From: Agaricus subrufescens
Lineage: Eukaryota; Basidiomycota; Agaricomycetes; Agaricales; Agaricaceae
Direction: 5' to 3'
Assembly (NCBI GenBank): GCA_029945375.1
Contig: JAQOTE010000030.1
Span: forward strand, 59,389 to 123,388
DNA: 64,000 nt
Shown: positions 45,896-56,835 of the stretch, piece by piece
How positions within the stretch are numbered: the first letter of the stretch is position 1
How the letters are laid out: each line of letters opens with the position of its first letter
Translations under genes and position numbers: made by a program
The notes under the pieces: generated by a model
Told to the model about the DNA's origin: nothing
Database searches by the model: none
The model's input: the letters and a program-made list of their open reading frames with translations, nothing else

Positions 45896-48800
45896 TGCGG
45901 ATAAGGGTTTACCCACAGGAGAATTGTGCAGCGCGACGGTGAACGCCTCACGCTGCGCTTGGAGCCAAGTGGCGGGGGGAGCCGGAATGAGTGGAACGTC
46001 CAGAACCTTGAGGTAGGACGTGGAGGTAGGGTGGCGGACTGGAGGGGATGAGTCCGTTGGGGTCGACGAGGCGGCGTACATGCCTAAGCACGCACGCAGA
46101 CTCGGGTTTAGAGAGAACCCGGGAGGCGGCAATAAAGATGCCGGAAGCCGAGTCGATGGAAGATTCCAGAATGACCTCAGACTTGAGGTCATCCTTGAGG
46201 TGTCGGTTGCACTCCCGGAGGAATCGGGAGTGATATTAATAGCACGGATTGTAGATCCGGCCGGTGGGTGGATAAGGACCCCACGGCGCGAAGCGCCGTG
46301 GCTGGTGTGCTTGCCCTTGCGTGCGGGAGCACGGCGGGACACAGCGGGGGCAGATGAGGGAGCCGGGGCCTTTGGAAGAGAGGGGACGGGGGCCGGCTTA
46401 GCCTTGAGATTGCTCCTAGGAGGTGCTCGAACAGCTGCGGGCGCAGCCGGGGCACGCTTCTTAGGAGCGGCTTCCTTTGGGGTGGACCCGGGTGACTGGA
46501 TCCGGACTTTTTTCGGGACCGGAGTGGCTACCTCGTCCTCGGCCATAGGAGACCGAGGGCGACTTGAGGGAACGACTGGGGTCGAAGGGGGGAGGGGGGT
46601 GGTGGGCTTGACCGGGGAAGGGGGCGGCGGTCCAGCTTGGGCAATAAGCATTGCGAGCGCGACCTCGAAGGAGGTGTGGCCCGCCATGTTCTGAAATTCG
46701 AGATTCTTGTGAGCGCTACTTCCTCAAGATAATGAAAATGAGACGTAAAAGCTCGCCGGCATAACCAGTGAAGTTCTCGTCGGGGGATGTGGTCTGCACG
46801 ATGTCGGCGGCCGTCGACAGCATGTTGGCCAGTTGATGCTTCTTTCCAGGCACCTGGGAGGGGGAGTAGATTGAAGCGGCACTTGAGAGGCAGTAGAGAG
46901 CGCTGGCGAATTGAGGAGGTTCGTCAATGCTCTGGTGTCATCCCCCTGCCCTGGCGAGAGGACGAGGGGGTGGGGGTTACCGGGGTGGTGGGGAGTGGAG
47001 GGGGGTCGTCGCGAGCGATGGCCTTTCCGAATTTTGCACGCATCTTCTCAGCGCGCGTCATAGGCTTGGGCGGCGGGGCGTCCTCGGCCATTATACGAGA
47101 TGTGGACTCCTTGTGCCTCCGCGAGAAGGCGTTCAAAGTCCGTATCAGAGACGGCAGGGGCAGTGTCTTCAAACCAGTCGCCAGACGTGTCCATATCACT
47201 GCGTTTATTGCTACTCATAGCTCTTACACTGAGGCTTCCAAAAGAGGAAGGTAGTGGTTTGAGTTCAAGAAGTGTCCTATGATGAGCTGTTTAGCATCCG
47301 AAAACTCGAGGAGGAGTCGCTCCAATCGCTTATAAACCGTGTAGAGGGCTGCAAACGTCGTCTAAAGGAGCTTAGACCGGAAAAATTCACTTTAGACGAG
47401 CTGGATGATGAGCTGGCCTCTATGGCACTCATTAGGGCGCTCCTGGACGAGTTTTCTGCTTTCACATCATCTCTGTTGCTTATGGACAAGCTGGACAAGA
47501 CCACAATTCATCAGGCCTTCGTTACTGAGGATATTCAGCGAAGGAAACGTGCTCAGGACGCCTTGGGAGGCTCCCAGGCCCTGGCAGCGCGTTCTGGCTT
47601 CAAAAACGCGTCGGAGACCTGCGATTTCTGTGGGAGGACCGGTCACAAGGTGGCTAACTGCTGGACGTTCGAAAAAGCGAAGAAACGCGCTCAGGAGGAC
47701 GCTCAGAAGCCTAAAACACGATGGAACAAGGCCAACAAGGCCCAGGACAGCTCCACTGACTCCCCCACCGCTTCCTCAAGCTCTAGCTCGACTCCTGGTG
47801 CCGAAAAAGCGCAGAGAGTCCGAGAATTTGCTGGAAATGCAAGTGCTCCCTCCCCTACCTCTTCCCCTTCGCTCTCTGCCCCCCTGCAGCTCGATGCTGA
47901 CTTCCACTGGCTTGCAGATACAGGGGCCACTTCTCATATGACCCCCCACAAGCATTGGTTCAAATCCTACTCCCCCCATCGCATTCCCATTCGATTAGCT
48001 GATAATTCAGTTGTTTACTCTGCTGGGGTGGGGTCTGTGGTCTTTGAGCCATTTTTGAGCGGAAAGGTGGCTAGAGCAGTCGAGTTTACTAGAGTTTTGC
48101 ATGTTCCTGCTCTCCGGAGCAACTTGCTGTCCTGTTTATACCTTGCACAGCACAAGAATTTCATCATCACGATTTCTGCTCGCTCTATGGCCTTCTGCTG
48201 CAAGGGAACAACGCTTTTCACTGCTACAATCCACCCTAACAACTCTGCTGAGCTAGATGGCTCAACTCTCACCTCGGAGGCCGCTTTTTCGGTCTCTACA
48301 CTCCCCTGTGACCTCTCCCTATGGCATCGTCGCTTTATTCACCATAATTATGCTGATGTGAGGTCTATGGTGAACAAGGAGCTTGTTACAGGCCTCAAAA
48401 TCGACTCTAAAGCGTCCCCTGACCCCATATGTGAGCCCTGCCTTGCTGGGAAGATGCATTCGCTTCCTTTCCCCTCTTCTACCAGCCATAATCGATCTCC
48501 ACTCGAGCTGGTGCACTCAGACCTTCATGGACCGCTCCCAGTTGCTTCCCACTCAGGCTACAAGTACTGGATAACGTTTATAGACGATGCAACGCGTTTC
48601 CGGGCTGTATATCTGCTGAAAAGCAAGTCAGAGGCCTTTGAAGCGTTCAAAATCTACAAATCTTGGGCTGAAAACCAACTAGGAGTGAAAATGCGTGCTC
48701 TACAGGACGATAAAGGCGGTGAATACATGTCTAAAGCCTTCCTAGCCTTCACGGAACAATGTGGGATCGATAGGAGGCATTCTACTCGCAACAGGCCTCA

Positions 48801-49204
48801 GCAGAATGGTCTAGCTGAAAGAGCTAACAGGACTATGGGGGAAAGGATCACTGCCATGCTCTCTGAGTCGAAATTGCCCCCGAGTTTCTGGGGTGAATGC
48901 ATCTCTTCTATGGTGCATGTATGGAATAGGCTTCCTACGTCGTCTCTCCCTGGTTCTACACCCTTCCAAGCGTTCTATAAGCGAAAACCCGACGTTTCCC
49001 ACCTCCGAGTATGGGGGTGCACTGCCTATGTCCATATACAACGAGATAAACGCAATTCTCTTCAGCCTCACTATGAAAAATGCATTTTCATAGGGTATCC
49101 AACTGGCTACAAGGGCTGGAAGTTCTATAACCCAGTCACCAAGCGTTCAATCATCTCTGAAAGGGCTGAATTCGATGAAAGGTACTTCCCTGGCACTCAA
49201 AACC

Positions 49205-50524
49205 GCTTCTTGAACCGCAATCACTACCTTCCTGTTTTGGAAGTCTCAGTGGAAGTGCTTGAGAAGTAATATACAGCGTCCACATCGTCTTTATGGATAC
49301 GCGCGAGGACTTCGACAACGGGAACTGGACGTCGGACGACGACGATCGGCTTCCCCCACAGCTGGAGGCGGCGGTGCTCAAAACACCGATGACTCCAAAG
49401 GCGACCCGTCTCGAAAAGATGCGGTCTCATCTGAGAGCCAAGCAGCTCAAGGCTGTTGGGCCCTCACCCTACGCTACCCCTACCCCCGCGGGCCCTTCGC
49501 AAGCGTCGGCGACTCCGTTGTCGTACGCGTCTCAGGACCCACACACTCCGGCCAAGGGCAAGGCCCCCGCCACTCCTTCTACCCCCAAGACTCCCAATCC
49601 CTTCTCACCCTCTGCGGTGCCAGGGAAGAAGAACCGTCTCGCATCGATGTTGGCCACCGCGTCCGACCTCGTCCGCTCCATGCCCCCAGACAGTGATTTC
49701 TATGCGTATGCATCGGAATTGCTGATTCTGATCTTCAATCTACTCAGCTCGCCTGCCCACAAACAGGTCGAGTTCCAGAACATGGCCGGCATTGTCTCTT
49801 TTGAGACTGCCCTCGCCATTATCATCGGCCAGACTGGCGCTGCCTCTCCTCCTTCCCCAGTCAAGCCCTCCACCCCCCTTCCCCCTCCTGCTCCGACCAC
49901 ACCCTCTAGACCCCGGTCCCCGATGGCCGAGGTTGAACATGAGGCTGCTGCGCCGCAGCCGAAGAAAGTCCGGGTCCAATCCTCACCTGGCCCCACTCCT
50001 AAACCCGCCGCTTCTCGGAAGCGTGCCCCGGCTGCTCCCGCAGCTGTCTGAGCACCTCTGAAGAGCATCCTCAAGGCGAAGCCGGCCTCCATTCCCTCCT
50101 CCCCCAAGGCCCCTTCCCCCGCCACTGCCCCTGTTGTGTCCAAGCGTGCCCCGGCGCGCAAGGGCAAGCACACAACTCACGGCGTCTCAAGACGAGGCGT
50201 CCATATCACCCCCCCGGCCGGATCTAGCATCCGTGCTATTAATATCACACCCGAGGTTCTTCGGGAGTGTAATCGCCACCTCAAGGACGACCTCAAGGCT
50301 GAGGTCGTTCTCGAATCTTCTTCTGACACGGCAACCGGTATCTTCATAGCCGCGTCCCGAGTTCTCTCTCACCCCGAATCTGCGTGCGTCCTTAGGCACG
50401 TTCGCCGCCTCGTAGACCCAAATGGCCTCGTCCCGCTCCAGGCCACCACCCCCTCCTCCACGTCGTACCTGAAGATAATCGACGTACCACTCGTTCCGGC
50501 CCCACCCGACTCGTGGCTGCTCTC
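49205..50524 (+). mobile_element. LINE-J: ORF1-type LINE cut by the KDZ element
   Basis: The 5' end is CGCTTCTTGAACCGC at ~49205, followed by the family hairpin (CACTACCTTCCTGTTTTGG...TCTCAGTGG, with one base change in the loop). It is inserted in the copia-5 integrase C-terminal region. It is cut at ~50524 by the KDZ left end; the remainder should lie past the window. Confidence 0.9.
49293..50524 (+). pseudogene. LINE-J ORF1, one TGA stop, truncated
   Basis: Start MDTREDFDNGNW at 49293, TRLEKMRSHLRAKQ, Pro-rich linker, NMAGIVSFETALAIIIGQ helix and PKKVRVQSS. TGA at 50049-50051 stands where LINE-H has Arg in APAAVRAP. The frame then continues with GKHTTHGVSRRGVHITPPAG, VLRHVRRLVDPNG and SYLKIIDVPLVPAPPDSWLLS. 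The KDZ insertion removes the nucleic-acid-binding C-terminus. Confidence 0.9.
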
Positions 50525-50639
50525 GTTATCATAACTTATTGGCTATATCCAATTGAAGAATTTTCATTATATCCAATGAACGACTGCAACTTACGGTTAT
50601 GATATATCCAGTCTATGTTTTCATTATTCCGCTGTTTTT

Positions 50640-53185
50640 GAGATTGGAGGTTTCATAATATGCCAGTCCAATATATTATCAATACTATACTTATACACTG
50701 GCAATATCATTCTTGGTTTATACTACTATTGTTAAATCTGACTGGATGTTTCATTCTAGTCAGTTGGCAATCTCATTCTACTGGTTCTTGGTGGATATTG
50801 GCATTTTCATTACTATGTCTAGAGATTTTCATTTTGTTTTCATTATTATATCATGGACATTTCATAACCAGGGATTGGTGTTTTCATATTTGGTAGTAAG
50901 TATTTTCATACCCAATTGTTTGTTTTCATTCTATATAATGGGTAGTTTCATTGCTGAACTTTGGCATTTTCATTGTTGTGACTAAGAATTTTCATTAGAA
51001 ACATTGGGCATTTTCATTATTATACCATGAAGATATTATTGCCAGGTATTGGCATTTTCATACCTGCCTGTGTACATTCTCATTTCCACTTATTGGGGTT
51101 TTCATTGTATGCAATTGATAGTTTCAATCTTATACAATGGCAGTTTCAATGCTCCACTTTGGTATTTTTATTCTTGTCTGGGGTTTTCATTATATCCAAT
51201 TGATAGTTTCAATCTTGTGCAATAGCAATTTCATTGCTGAATTTTGGCATTTTCATTATTGTGACTTGGAGTTTTCATTAGAAAACTTTGGCATTTTCAT
51301 TATTACCCCATGGAGGTATTATTGCTAGCTATTGGCATTTTCATACCTACCTGTGCACATTCTCATTTCCACTTGTTGGGATTTTCATTGTATACAATTG
51401 ATAGTTTCAACCTTATACAATGGCAATTTCATTGTTGTACTTTGGGATTTTTATTCTTATGGTCTGGGGTTTTCATTATTGCACCATGGGTGTTTCATTC
51501 CCAACAATTGGTGTTTTCATATTTGACTTGTTGGAATTTTCATTGCATGCAATTGATAGTTTCAATCTTATTCAATGGCAGTTTCATTGCTGCACTTTGG
51601 CATTTTTATTCTTGTGGTCTGGGGTTTTCATTATTGCACTATGGATGTTTCATTCCCAACAATTGGTGTTTTCATATTTACCTTGTTGGAATTTTCATTG
51701 CATGCAATTGATAGTTTCAATCTTATTCAATGGCAGTTTCATTGCTGCACTTTGGCATTTTTATTCTTGTGGTCTGGGGTTTTCATTATTGCACTATGGA
51801 TGTTTCATTCCCAACAATTGGTGTTTTCATATTTACCTTGTTGGAATTTTCATTGCATGCAATTGATAGTTTCAATCTTATTCAATGGCAGTTTCATTGC
51901 TGCACTTTGGCATTTTTATTCTTGTGGTCTGGGGTTTTCATTATTGCACTATGGATGTTTCATTCCCAACAATTGGTGTTTTCATATTTACCTTGTTGGA
52001 ATTTTCATTACATGCAATTGATAGTTTCAATCTATTCAAGGGCAGTTTCATTACTGCACTTTGGCATTTTTATTCTTGTGGTCTGGGGTTTTCATTATTG
52101 CACTATGGGTGTTTCATTCCCAACAATTGGTGTTTTCATATTTACCTTGTTGGAATTTTCATTGCATGCAATTGATAGTTTCAATCCTATTCAAGGGCAG
52201 TTTCATTGCTGCACTTTGGCATTTTTATTCTTGTGGTCTGGGGTTTTCATTATTGCACTATGGATGTTTCATTCCCAACAATTGGTGTTTTCATATTTAC
52301 CTTGTTGGAATTTTCATTGCATGCAATTGATAGTTTCAATCTATTCAAGGGCAGTTTCATTGCTGCACTTTGGCATTTTTATTCTTGTGGTCTGGGGTTT
52401 TCATTATTGCACTATGGATGTTTCATTCCCAACAATTGGTGTTTTCATATTTACCTTGTTGGAATTTTCATTGCATGCAATTGATAGTTTCAATCTATTC
52501 AATGGCAGTTTCATTACTGCACTTTGGCATTTTTATTCTTGTGGTCTGGGGTTTTCATTATTGCACTATGGGTGTTTCATTCCCAACAATTGGTGTTTTC
52601 ATATTTGACTTGTTGGAATTTTCATTGCATGCAATTGATAGTTTCAATCTTATTCAATGGCAGTTTCATTGCTGCACTTTGGCATTTTTATTCTTGTGGT
52701 CTGGGGTTTTCATTATTGCACTATGGATGTTTCATTCCCAACAATTGGTGTTTTCATATTTACCTTGTTGGAATTTTCATTGCATGCAATTGATAGTTTC
52801 AATCTTATTCAATGGCAGTTTCATTACTGCACTTTGGCATTTTTATTCTTGTGGTCTGGGGTTTTCATTATTGCACTATGGGTGTTTCATTCCCAACAAT
52901 TGGTGTTTTCATATTTACCTTGTTGGAATTTTCATTGCATGCAATTGATAGTTTCAATCCTATTCAAGGGCAGTTTCATTGCTGCACTTTGGCATTTTTA
53001 TTCTTGTGGTCTGGGGTTTTCATTATTGCACTATGGATGTTTCATTCCCAACAATTGGTGTTTTCATATTTACCTTGTTGGAATTTTCATTGCATGCAAT
53101 TGATAGTTTCAATCTTATTCAATGGCAGTTTCATTGTTGCATCCTGAAGGTTTCATTATCATGCATTGGCATTTTCATTAGAGCT
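50640..53185. repeat. Terminal array: 22-bp monomers in 155-bp units
   Basis: TTTTCATT or TTTCATT recurs at a 22-bp step. In the regular part (~51450-53130) about 11 units of 154-155 bp (unit starts near 51466, 51621, 51776, 51931, 52085, 52240, 52394, 52548, 52703, 52858 and 53013) each contain seven diverged monomers; the CA of the motif is spaced 22, 22, 23, 22, 22, 22, 22. The left part (50640-51450) has the same 22-bp step without regular 155-bp units. Long open frames across it are by-products of the repeat. The array probably holds subterminal transposase binding sites. Confidence 0.93.
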
Positions 53186-53266
53186 ACTTGCATCCATATC
53201 ATCTATACTACTACTAATAGATGTTATGTTGAACATATCATAAGCTAGATAGATATTCCTCATCCT

Positions 53267-56200
53267 TTATTTAGGAAGAGAGTTGAGAATCCTTACAAGA
53301 ACCCAATTAACATCACCCAAAATAACCTCTAACTCTGACATCAAAGCTGGTGTCACAGCATGATGTGCCCACCATGCCAATGCTATGATAATAATAAAAA
53401 AGCCATTTGGGCCTGAACGTCTTAGAGAAGACCAATCAACATTCTCAGAAATATCCTGAGTCAATTGACCATCCTCTAGCACACGTTCAGATGGCTGAAG
53501 TAACTTCCACCACTTACAAAATGCCACCTTATAGTCACTAATGATAATTTTGGGAATAATTGCCAGTTTGCGAGCATTTTTGATCCAGATCCCCACTTGG
53601 GGTGGCCGCCCTGCACAATTGAGGTTCTAGGATTCTTAGATCAATGAATAATACCTCAAAAAAAAGACACTTACTCTCCCTCTACTACAAATGACTTCTA
53701 GTTGAAGCCAATTCTCCACAAGTGCTGACCAGAATTGGGAGCCACTGCCCACAGTCTTGAAAAACTGTTTAGCATCACGAGCAAATGAAGGAAGTGAATT
53801 AACACATTCATCAGGAACTGAAGTAGTAATTGTTGAGATCAATCCTAACTTTGAAATGGAATGCAAACCTTTGCCATGGATACTAATCATGGGATCAGCA
53901 GTAGTCACAGCTGTCCCATCCATCGGATCATCCCGAGATTCAGCAGGAGAAATGTGGTCTTCATTCGAAGTTAGAGGATATATTGTAATACCTTTTAACG
54001 GACATACCTTCGGTAGAATCCTTAGATGGTCCTTTAGCCACGTCCTCAGACATTACTCTAGCAGCCTCACCGGGGTCAGATGGAGGTGTAAGAGTAGCTA
54101 TGCTACCTGTCAGACCACCCAGAAGTTGTGCAGGAGGTGCAAACGGGAGTGATGGACCATCATCTGTAAGTACATATAGTGTAGATATAATGAACGTAGG
54201 AATGGGGGACAATAATTTAACGTACCATTGGCCAAGCCCTCAGACGACACTCTTACAGTCTCACCAGGGGCAGACGGAGGCATAAAATCTATTACACCAT
54301 CCAGCGGACCATCTTGCACTTGCGCAGATGTGGGTGACAGTGATACACCGCCCTCTGCATGTACATGTGTTATAGATACGACGAATGCAGTGGGAGACAA
54401 TTGATTGACGTACCTTTGGCCATGCCCAGAGATGACACTCTCACAACCTCATTGAGGTCAGATGGAAGCATGAGATCCGTTGCGCCATCCAGCGAACCAT
54501 CTTGCACTTGTGCAGATGGGGGTGTGGGTGATATGCCGCCTTCTGTAACTATGTGTGTTTTAGATATGACGAACGCAGGAATGAAGGACCACCAAGTAAG
54601 GTACCTTTGGCTGTGTTCTCAGATGACAATCTGGCAGCCTCACCGGGGTCAGATTGAGGCGTCAGAGTAATTGTGCCGCCCATCAAAACATCCTGAAGTT
54701 GCGCAGGAGATGGAGATGTGCGCATGAGTGACGTGGCATCTTCTGTAAGCCCGCACGTTGTAGCTGACGTGGACGGGGGTGCGGTGTTGCCTTCTGTAAC
54801 CGTAGACGGTGCACCTAAGCCTCCTGCGACGCCTTCGCTGTCGTTCTGTGCCGTGGTCCCATCAGAAGTAGACCTATAATAAAATTTCGAGTCAGCGAGA
54901 CAATTACAATGCGTGCTCCAAAACTTACCGAAGTTTATACCTCTTCATGGGCCGCTCATCCCCAGAGCCAGAAGGGACCTCATCAGGGCTTGAAAACATC
55001 AGCCAAGCCTGACGCTTCAGTATAAACCAAAATCACGCACCTCAATTTGTTCCCTCCCTTCTCAGCTCCCTTCTTCCTCTTCATAGTCTTGATTTCCTTC
55101 TTTTCATTCGCCATCACGTCCTTCATTGATGGAATGCCCATCGAGGTAAAGATTTGCTTGATCTCGGCAATGTTCGCCTCTCTCTGGAGCTCGTACTCAG
55201 AAAGCGGAGGGGGCATTTGCTTGCCAGAGCGAGCCACCGGCTGCTTCTTCTTTGGCGAAGGATCGTGGCTTTGCACATTGCTGTCACAGGACGGAGCTGG
55301 GTCTGGAGGTGCGGAGGTAGGAGAAGCAACAGAGTCATGGCGTGAGAAGTTGGCTGATACAATCTGATCAGCATTATCATGTTGGATATAACTATGACTT
55401 ACGATATGCTGCGCGGATGAACTTGTCCCAACGCTGGGCTTGTTCCTGGTACAGCTCTTTGCCAAGATAAGTCTCAAAATCCAATTCGGACTCCTCGGCA
55501 TCGCCGTTCACTCTATCAGAAAAAGCGGTGAGTGTTCGCAGGCCTATGCAACACGAAGTTTACTTACATCAACGACCTAAGCATCCCATCGCGGTGGTCG
55601 GGGCCACCAGCTAAAATAGTGAAAACCCATCCTGTCTTTTTGTGCAGAGACTTGACACAAGACGAAAGGGTGTTCACTAGCAAAGCGATATTCCTAGCAG
55701 TAAAGGTGAGTTCAAACTTCTGAGACACGTGTCAACACTCACTTCTGTTGCCCTTCTTCATCGGTATCCTCATCTGGGTCAACTTTCTTAGCTTGGCGTT
55801 CATTACGGACGCGCTCCTTGACCTCCTCCGTCTCCTTATCAAACTCTTGTTGAACCACCTCATTGGAAACTTTCATCCTTTCTTGCTTCGTCAACTTCGT
55901 CTTTTCACCCCCGCTGGACTCGAGGAATTTTGCGTAGGCCACCTCAACAAGAGCCTTCAACTTGGGCTCCCAGTAAAGGCTGTGGTAGACCTGGTAGACC
56001 GAAGGAAGTCTGGCCTTCCTGCGAAGCTCGATTGTCTGTCGAGATGTTGATTCCCGGGTGTTGTTGTAGAACCACGCCCTCAGTCGCTGTATAAAGTGTG
56101 TTAGACAGAACACGGTGAGTTCATGATGTTCTTACTGTGCCCATTGCCGCGCGTTTGGATGCCAGGGCCTTCACTTTGTCACCCTCGTGATCGCGTAGTT

Positions 56201-56363
56201 CCTCCTCGCCCAGTTTGTTGAGGTCGAATTCTTCCATAAACTCGATGGCCACGCGCGCCTTGAATTGCCTGGTAGTGCCATCGGATTGGGCTTTCACCCA
56301 GCTAGCATGGCGTGCTTCGAGCCATTCACGTTGTGCAGGAGTAGTCCACTGAGCGCGTGTCAT
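53267..56363 (-). CDS. KDZ-element accessory gene, unknown function
   Basis: Multi-exon gene, start 56363 (MTRAQWTTPAQREWLEARHASW), stop 53267. Introns have GT-AG ends of ~50-60 bp, for example near 56137-56090, 55739-55690, 55565-55512, 55404-55355. Parts: an N-terminal WTTPxQREWL segment and helical VAYAKFLE region; GWVFTILAGGPDHRDGML; a Glu-rich stretch DFETYLGKELYQEQAQRWD; a basic segment with KKGAEKGGNKL (~55040); four repeated short exons (54008-54745); then FWSALVENWLQLE, GRPPQVGIWIKNARKL and GFFIIIIALAWWAHH. I recall this architecture from unnamed protein families expanded in Agaricomycetes. I see no catalytic motif. No stop breaks the exons, so it may be intact. Confidence 0.7.
54008..54745 (-). 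repeat. Four tandem exon-intron units in the accessory gene
   Basis: Minus-strand exons at about 54745-54604, 54542-54412, 54352-54226 and 54163-54008 encode related ~44-residue segments (pattern S-P-x-x-AQxQDGxLxGxxxxxxPSDPGExxRxSSExxAKG). Each is followed by a similar ~60-bp intron that begins GTACxT. The unit period is ~190 bp. This is duplication of an exon together with its intron. Confidence 0.8.
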
Positions 56364-56609
56364 GGTTATTGAAAAAGCCTAGGAAAAATGAAAATATCGA
56401 CGAGGGTACGTATCTCCATTTACAGGTTACCCGTGCCGTGTTGAATATAAGAGGTATAGACAATTTTACAACATCAAATGCTGAGCTGCGGGTTTGTCTT
56501 TTTTGTTGTATGACTTCTTGTGGCCATGAACGACGCTAGCGAAACAGTCTCAGTGGTTGCCCAAGGCTCGCTCAATCGAATTGTCCACCTCTGCCTTCTG
56601 GTTTTCAAG

Positions 56610-56835
56610 AACACGCGCGAGGCCTCCCACGACATTCTGGAACATAAAGGACACGCGCGACGCCTCCCATAACATTCTGCAACATCAAGGACATGCGCGC
56701 TGCGTTCTCGTTTTCAAGAACACGCACGAGGCCTCCCACGACATTCTGCAGCATAAAGGACAAGTGCGAAGCCTCCTACAACATTGTGCAACATCGAGTA
56801 CACGCGCGAGGGCCCCCCACAACATTCTGTAGCAT
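56610..56835. repeat. Tandem ~48-bp GC-rich repeats
   Basis: About five copies of a unit containing ACACGCGCGAGGCCTCC, then ACATTCTGCAACAT and AAGGAC, with some divergence. They lie upstream of the accessory gene start, so they may affect its promoter. Confidence 0.7.

Larger units (their letters stand above)
43270..47218 (-). pseudogene. LINE-H ORF1, frameshifted and split by LINE-I
   Basis: Minus strand from 47218. The frame changes early; the expected segment MTRAEKMRAKFGKAI is in another frame at ~47070. From 46687 the NMAGHTSFEVALAMLIAQ helix, basic region and GKHTSHGASRRGV core are in frame. A pair of frameshifts spans ~46225-46040, then SYLKVLDVPLIPA returns. LINE-I interrupts at 45911. 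The C-terminal part (43700-43270) is again frameshifted, with FIGKHVFIGGRNCQIRGAA, the knuckles and CPFWNNRFDRDWLRRQFP. It is non-functional. Confidence 0.87.
42837..47275 (-). mobile_element. LINE-H: full-length ORF1-only LINE, holds LINE-I
   Basis: It is flanked by CCTATGATGAGCTGTTT at 42820-42836 and 47276-47292, a perfect 17-bp duplication inside copia-5 gag. The 5' end (minus strand) is ACACTTCTTGAACTC followed by the hairpin at ~47225-47256. The 3' end is GGTGCCGTTGATAC plus poly(A). Without LINE-I it is ~2.2 kb: ORF1 and a 3' UTR, no ORF2. Confidence 0.93.
42026..49204 (+). mobile_element. copia-5: LTR to integrase, best-preserved copia
   Basis: Order: LTR, primer site, leader, Gag from 42486, LINE-H insertion (42837-47275), then Gag, protease and integrase to ~49204, where LINE-J interrupts. 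RT, RNase H and the 3' LTR would lie beyond the window. The reading frame is open apart from the insertions. Confidence 0.92.
42486..49204 (+). pseudogene. copia-5 Gag-protease-integrase, split by LINE-H
   Basis: Gag starts at 42486 (MASGSPAFVKLNGENYATWSGE) and continues to the 17-bp target duplication at 42836. It resumes after LINE-H at 47293 (SIRKLEEESLQSLINRVEGC). Later come the knuckle CDFCGRTGHKVANC, protease WLADTGATSHM, integrase zinc finger (HRRFIHH...CEPCLAGK) and catalytic core: D in HSDLHGPL, D in LQDDKGGEYMS and E in PQQNGLAERANRT. The C-terminal GKR-type region ends in AEFDERYFPGTQ before LINE-J. The integrase inserts the cDNA. All catalytic residues are present; the interruptions are insertions, not decay. 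Confidence 0.92.

Noticed and set aside
50640..53185. A CRISPR-like array because of regular short repeats
   Set aside because: The spacers are themselves repeated at 155 bp, there are no cas genes, and the sequence is eukaryotic transposon.
51137..53248. Long overlapping open frames (up to ~290 codons) on the plus strand
   Set aside because: They arise because the 155-bp unit lacks stops in several frames; the same hydrophobic phrase repeats in shifted frames, with no start context or homology.
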